Shown one piece after another: positions 5,180 to 8,050 of a DNA stretch of 8,050 nucleotides. Both the position numbers and the translations under genes were made by a program. This stretch comes from Bryobacterales bacterium (GTDB lineage: Bacteria > Acidobacteriota > Terriglobia > Bryobacterales > Bryobacteraceae): assembly GCA_025462985.1 (NCBI GenBank), contig JAOAPP010000272.1, positions 1 through 8,050 on the forward strand, written 5' to 3'. Numbering within the stretch: the first letter of the stretch is position 1; each line of letters opens with the position of its first letter. Below the pieces are notes generated by a model. The model worked only from the letters and a program-made list of their open reading frames with translations, made no database searches and was not told where the DNA came from.

Positions 5180-8050
5180 ATCACCGGGCAAGCTGCTGGC
5201 GTGCGCAGCCCTGGCTCTAATCCTGGTTTCTACGACGTGGTCGCAGGCCATCTTCGCCACTTTGACCGGGATCGTTTCCGATCCCAGCGGGGCCGTTGTG
5301 GCCAACGCGAAAGTACTTCTTCGAAATACCGAATCCGGTGACTTGCGGCAGTCCGCCACGGACGGACAGGGCTACTACACCTTTGCCTCTGTCCCTGTTG
5401 GTACCTACGACCTCACCGTGGAGGCTCCCGGCTTCCAAGCTTTCAAAATGACGGGGATCGGGATCGGCGGCGGAGAGAAGCGCAACGTCAATGCTCCTTT
5501 GACGGTCGGCAACACCAATCAGACCGTCGAGGTCTCCGGTTCGGCCGATATGATAGCGCCCGTAGACTCCGGCACGAAATCGGAGACCCTGACCACGCAG
5601 GAATTGCAGAACTACGTTCAGGTGGGAAGCAACGCGGCCGAGTACATCAAGATCATGCCCGGCTTCGGGATCAAGAGCGGCGCCCAGAACAAGTCGAATT
5701 ACAGTGGCCAAACCGTTGGCATTAATGCAAACGGTGACTCAGGCAGTCAGAGTCCCCTGAATGATGCGTTCTCTTATAACGGTCTGCCCGGCAACACCAT
5801 GGACATCGTTGCCGACGGCGCTCACGTCTCCGATCCTGGCTGTAACTGCGATACCCCGGTGAATCCTAACTCCGATTTCATTCAGGAAATGAAGGTTCTG
5901 GATTCCAACTTCAGTGCCGAAGAGCAGAAAGGTCCCATGGTTATCACCTCCGTGACCAAGGCCGGCGGATCTCAATTTCATGGCAGCGCGTTCTTCTATG
6001 CGCGCAACTCAGTGCTGAATTCGAACGACGCCTACTTCAATGCGACCGGCGCACCAAAGCCGGCCGACAAATACTATTACCCCGGCTTCACCTTTGGCGG
6101 TCCCGTTCTTATCCCGAAGACCGGCTTCAATAAGAACCGCAACAAGCTGTTTTTCTTTACGGGTTATGAATACTTCTATCAGGTGCTCGATACAGGGCTG
6201 CTGACCGCCACCGTTCCGACTCCCGGAATGCTCACTGGCAATTTCTCGCCTTCGGAAGTAGCCAAGTTAGGAACAAAGACTGCCTCCGGGAATGCTCCTG
6301 GGCAGGTGGACCAAACGCGGTTCCCTGGTGGCCAAATTCCAAGCAGCATGATCGACCCGAATATGGTCGCCTTGATGAAGCTTTATCCGCAACCCAACGC
6401 GGACCCGAATGCCACAGGCGGCTACAACTACGTCCAGGCGGAAATCTTCAACCAGAATAACTTTCAGTGGACGACTCGTGCCGACTACAGCATTAGCGAT
6501 AACACGAAGCTCTTCGTGCGCTACAACATGCAGCGTGAGACGCAGTTGTTCCCGGTGGGCTTGTGGTGGAGAAATTCAGATCAGGTTCCGTATCCGACAC
6601 CCGTGCAGGGCAAGAACCGGTCTGACTCCATCAGCGCCTCACTGACCCATGTGTTTAGCCCGACCATGACGAACGAGACGGTGTTCGCGTACACGTTTGT
6701 CGGATTCCCCAACGTGTTCCAGGATCCAAGCAAGGTGAATCGCAATACCGTGGGCTACAAGGATCCGACCCTGTTCAACAACGGTGTGCAGCAGATTCCC
6801 TCGTTTGGCGGCTCGGGCGCCAGCGAGGCGGCACTCGTCTTCAATCCGGGCGGGTTTGAAGCCGGAGGAAGCTCGGCCGGCCTGTATGCCAACAAGTACA
6901 TGCCGAGCATGAGCGATACCCTCACAAAAGTTGTCGGCACGCACACGCTAAAGGCTGGGTTCTTTTATGAATGGATCCGCAACGCGCAGCCGGCAAACAA
7001 CAACACCAACGGCCAGTTGCAGTTCGTTCCATCCAACAACCCGAACTACACGCTCGGTAATGCCTACGCCGATATGATCACCGGGAATCTCTCGAGCTAC
7101 ACCGAGGCGAATTTCAACCGGTTGAATCAGATCTCCTACACCACCACGGAAGGCTTCGTGCAGGATTCCTGGAAGGTCTCGACCAAGCTAACCGTTGAAC
7201 TCGGGCTTCGCATGACTCACTTCACGCCGTGGGCCGATGATCTCGGGTTCGGCTACTCCGTCTTCAACCCGGCTGCTTACGGCGGGCAGGCCTGCACAGC
7301 TGCTCCGACATTCTGCGGCTACCAGTGGCACTCCAGAGACAAGTCCGTGCCCGCATCCGGGTTCCCGTCTCGATCCGTATTCTGGCAACCACGCGTGGGA
7401 GCTGCTTACGATTTCGGCGGCAAAGGCAACACAGTGCTCCGCGGCGGATGGGGACGGTTCTACTATCATTCCGGCCAGTTCACTGCGGGTCTGGACACGT
7501 CCGCGGGGTCTGAATCTGTGACCGTCACACCCAGCAACATCAACGGTCCTCTTCTTGCCAGCCAGCTTTCGTCAGTGACTTTCGGGTCGGCGCTTGCCGC
7601 GCCTGCGGCCGTTGACGCCAGGGATTCGAAACAGCCTTACTCTGACAGCTACAGCGTCACGCTTTCCCAGCGTTTTCCCTGGACCAGCTTGATGGAAATC
7701 GCATATGTCGGAAACAACAGCCACGACCTCCAGAATGGCGGTGGTGCAGGGAGCAACATCAACCTGGTTCCCGTGGGCGCAATGCTCTCGGCATCGAACC
7801 CATCTACAGCCAGTGCTAACGACTACAGGAAGTACGCTGGTTACGGCGACATCAATCTCGCCACCAATAACCTCTACGCCAACTACAACGCCATGCAGTT
7901 GAAATGGGCGAAGCAGAGGGGCCCCTACACCCTTCAAGCGAACTACACGTTCGGCAAAGCTCTCGGAATCGTTTCACCAAACGGTTCACAGCTGGGTTCA
8001 ACCCAGGCCACGCTTGATCCGTTCAATTTGCGGAACAACTACGGAGCCCA
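5157..8050 (+). CDS. TonB-dependent outer-membrane receptor, Oar-like (partial, runs off right edge)
   Basis: This outer-membrane beta-barrel probably imports a large ligand such as an oligosaccharide, powered by TonB-ExbBD. 964 codons are open with no stop before the edge; acidobacterial relatives usually have about 1,050-1,200 residues, so the barrel end is missing. A signal peptide spans about 1-31 (basic KSPGK at 8-12, hydrophobic 13-25, SQA before the likely cut). Residues about 34-117 form a carboxypeptidase-regulatory-like beta-sandwich with GIVSDPSGAVV (38-48) and TDGQGYYTFASVPVGTYDLT (68-87). A plug domain follows at about 125-275, with NPNSDFIQEMKVLDSNFSAE (236-255) and SVTKAGGSQFHGSAFFYARN (265-284). 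The barrel starts near 276 and has the family's FGGPVLIPK (313-321) and NRNKLFFFTGYEYF (327-340) strands. Cysteines C229 and C231 form a CNC pair in the plug. No SusD-like partner is visible, as is usual for this family. It is divergent from the malectin regulator, which suggests control by it. The ligand is unknown. Confidence 0.92.
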   Translation, partial: MLNVSMLKSPGKLLACAALALILVSTTWSQAIFATLTGIVSDPSGAVVANAKVLLRNTESGDLRQSATDGQGYYTFASVPVGTYDLTVEAPGFQAFKMTGIGIGGGEKRNVNAPLTVGNTNQTVEVSGSADMIAPVDSGTKSETLTTQELQNYVQVGSNAAEYIKIMPGFGIKSGAQNKSNYSGQTVGINANGDSGSQSPLNDAFSYNGLPGNTMDIVADGAHVSDPGCNCDTPVNPNSDFIQEMKVLDSNFSAEEQKGPMVITSVTKAGGSQFHGSAFFYARNSVLNSNDAYFNATGAPKPADKYYYPGFTFGGPVLIPKTGFNKNRNKLFFFTGYEYFYQVLDTGLLTATVPTPGMLTGNFSPSEVAKLGTKTASGNAPGQVDQTRFPGGQIPSSMIDPNMVALMKLYPQPNADPNATGGYNYVQAEIFNQNNFQWTTRADYSISDNTKLFVRYNMQRETQLFPVGLWWRNSDQVPYPTPVQGKNRSDSISASLTHVFSPTMTNETVFAYTFVGFPNVFQDPSKVNRNTVGYKDPTLFNNGVQQIPSFGGSGASEAALVFNPGGFEAGGSSAGLYANKYMPSMSDTLTKVVGTHTLKAGFFYEWIRNAQPANNNTNGQLQFVPSNNPNYTLGNAYADMITGNLSSYTEANFNRLNQISYTTTEGFVQDSWKVSTKLTVELGLRMTHFTPWADDLGFGYSVFNPAAYGGQACTAAPTFCGYQWHSRDKSVPASGFPSRSVFWQPRVGAAYDFGGKGNTVLRGGWGRFYYHSGQFTAGLDTSAGSESVTVTPSNINGPLLASQLSSVTFGSALAAPAAVDARDSKQPYSDSYSVTLSQRFPWTSLMEIAYVGNNSHDLQNGGGAGSNINLVPVGAMLSASNPSTASANDYRKYAGYGDINLATNNLYANYNAMQLKWAKQRGPYTLQANYTFGKALGIVSPNGSQLGSTQATLDPFNLRNNYGA

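Noticed and set aside
5217..5711. Minus-strand open frame of 164 codons within the receptor gene
   Set aside because: It is antisense to the carboxypeptidase-regulatory-like and plug domains of the receptor and has no recognisable motif.

Overview
This window most likely comes from a member of the Acidobacteriota. The evidence is an Oar-like TonB-dependent receptor with an N-terminal carboxypeptidase-regulatory-like domain, a membrane regulator whose N-terminal module is typical of acidobacterial signalling proteins, and moderately GC-rich coding sequence. This assignment is inferred from family recognition, not from a search. No rRNA, tRNA, CRISPR array, insertion sequence or integrase is visible.

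Layout: (1) 1-224 is a left-edge stretch with no convincing gene, holding a short hairpin and, at its end, a good ribosome binding site. (2) 225-2943 is a tight plus-strand operon of three genes: an ABC ATPase, an ABC-2-type multi-pass permease (GTGA stop/start overlap) and a lipoprotein of unknown function (TAGTG one-base overlap). It looks like an envelope-directed transport or export unit with an attached lipoprotein. (3) 2940-3302, minus strand, is an adrenodoxin/Isc-type [2Fe-2S] ferredoxin that overlaps the lipoprotein tail to tail by four bases and may be translated from a leaderless mRNA. (4) 3376-4950, minus strand, is a 524-residue single-pass membrane protein: a cytoplasmic putative DNA-binding module, one transmembrane helix and two tandem periplasmic malectin-like domains. 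(5) 4951-5156 is the divergent intergenic region, with candidate promoters in both directions, a nested inverted repeat and several GTAAC/GTTAC words. (6) 5157-8050, plus strand, is a large TonB-dependent receptor running off the right edge.

The most interesting unit is parts 4-6. The gene order suggests a compact nutrient-sensing system. A transmembrane regulator would bind a glycan in the periplasm through its paired malectin domains and act on the shared intergenic region to control an outer-membrane receptor that imports, or is linked to, that glycan. Domain order, divergent arrangement and repeats are read from the sequence; the regulatory link and ligand are inference. The ABC operon and the ferredoxin look like separate housekeeping or envelope functions.
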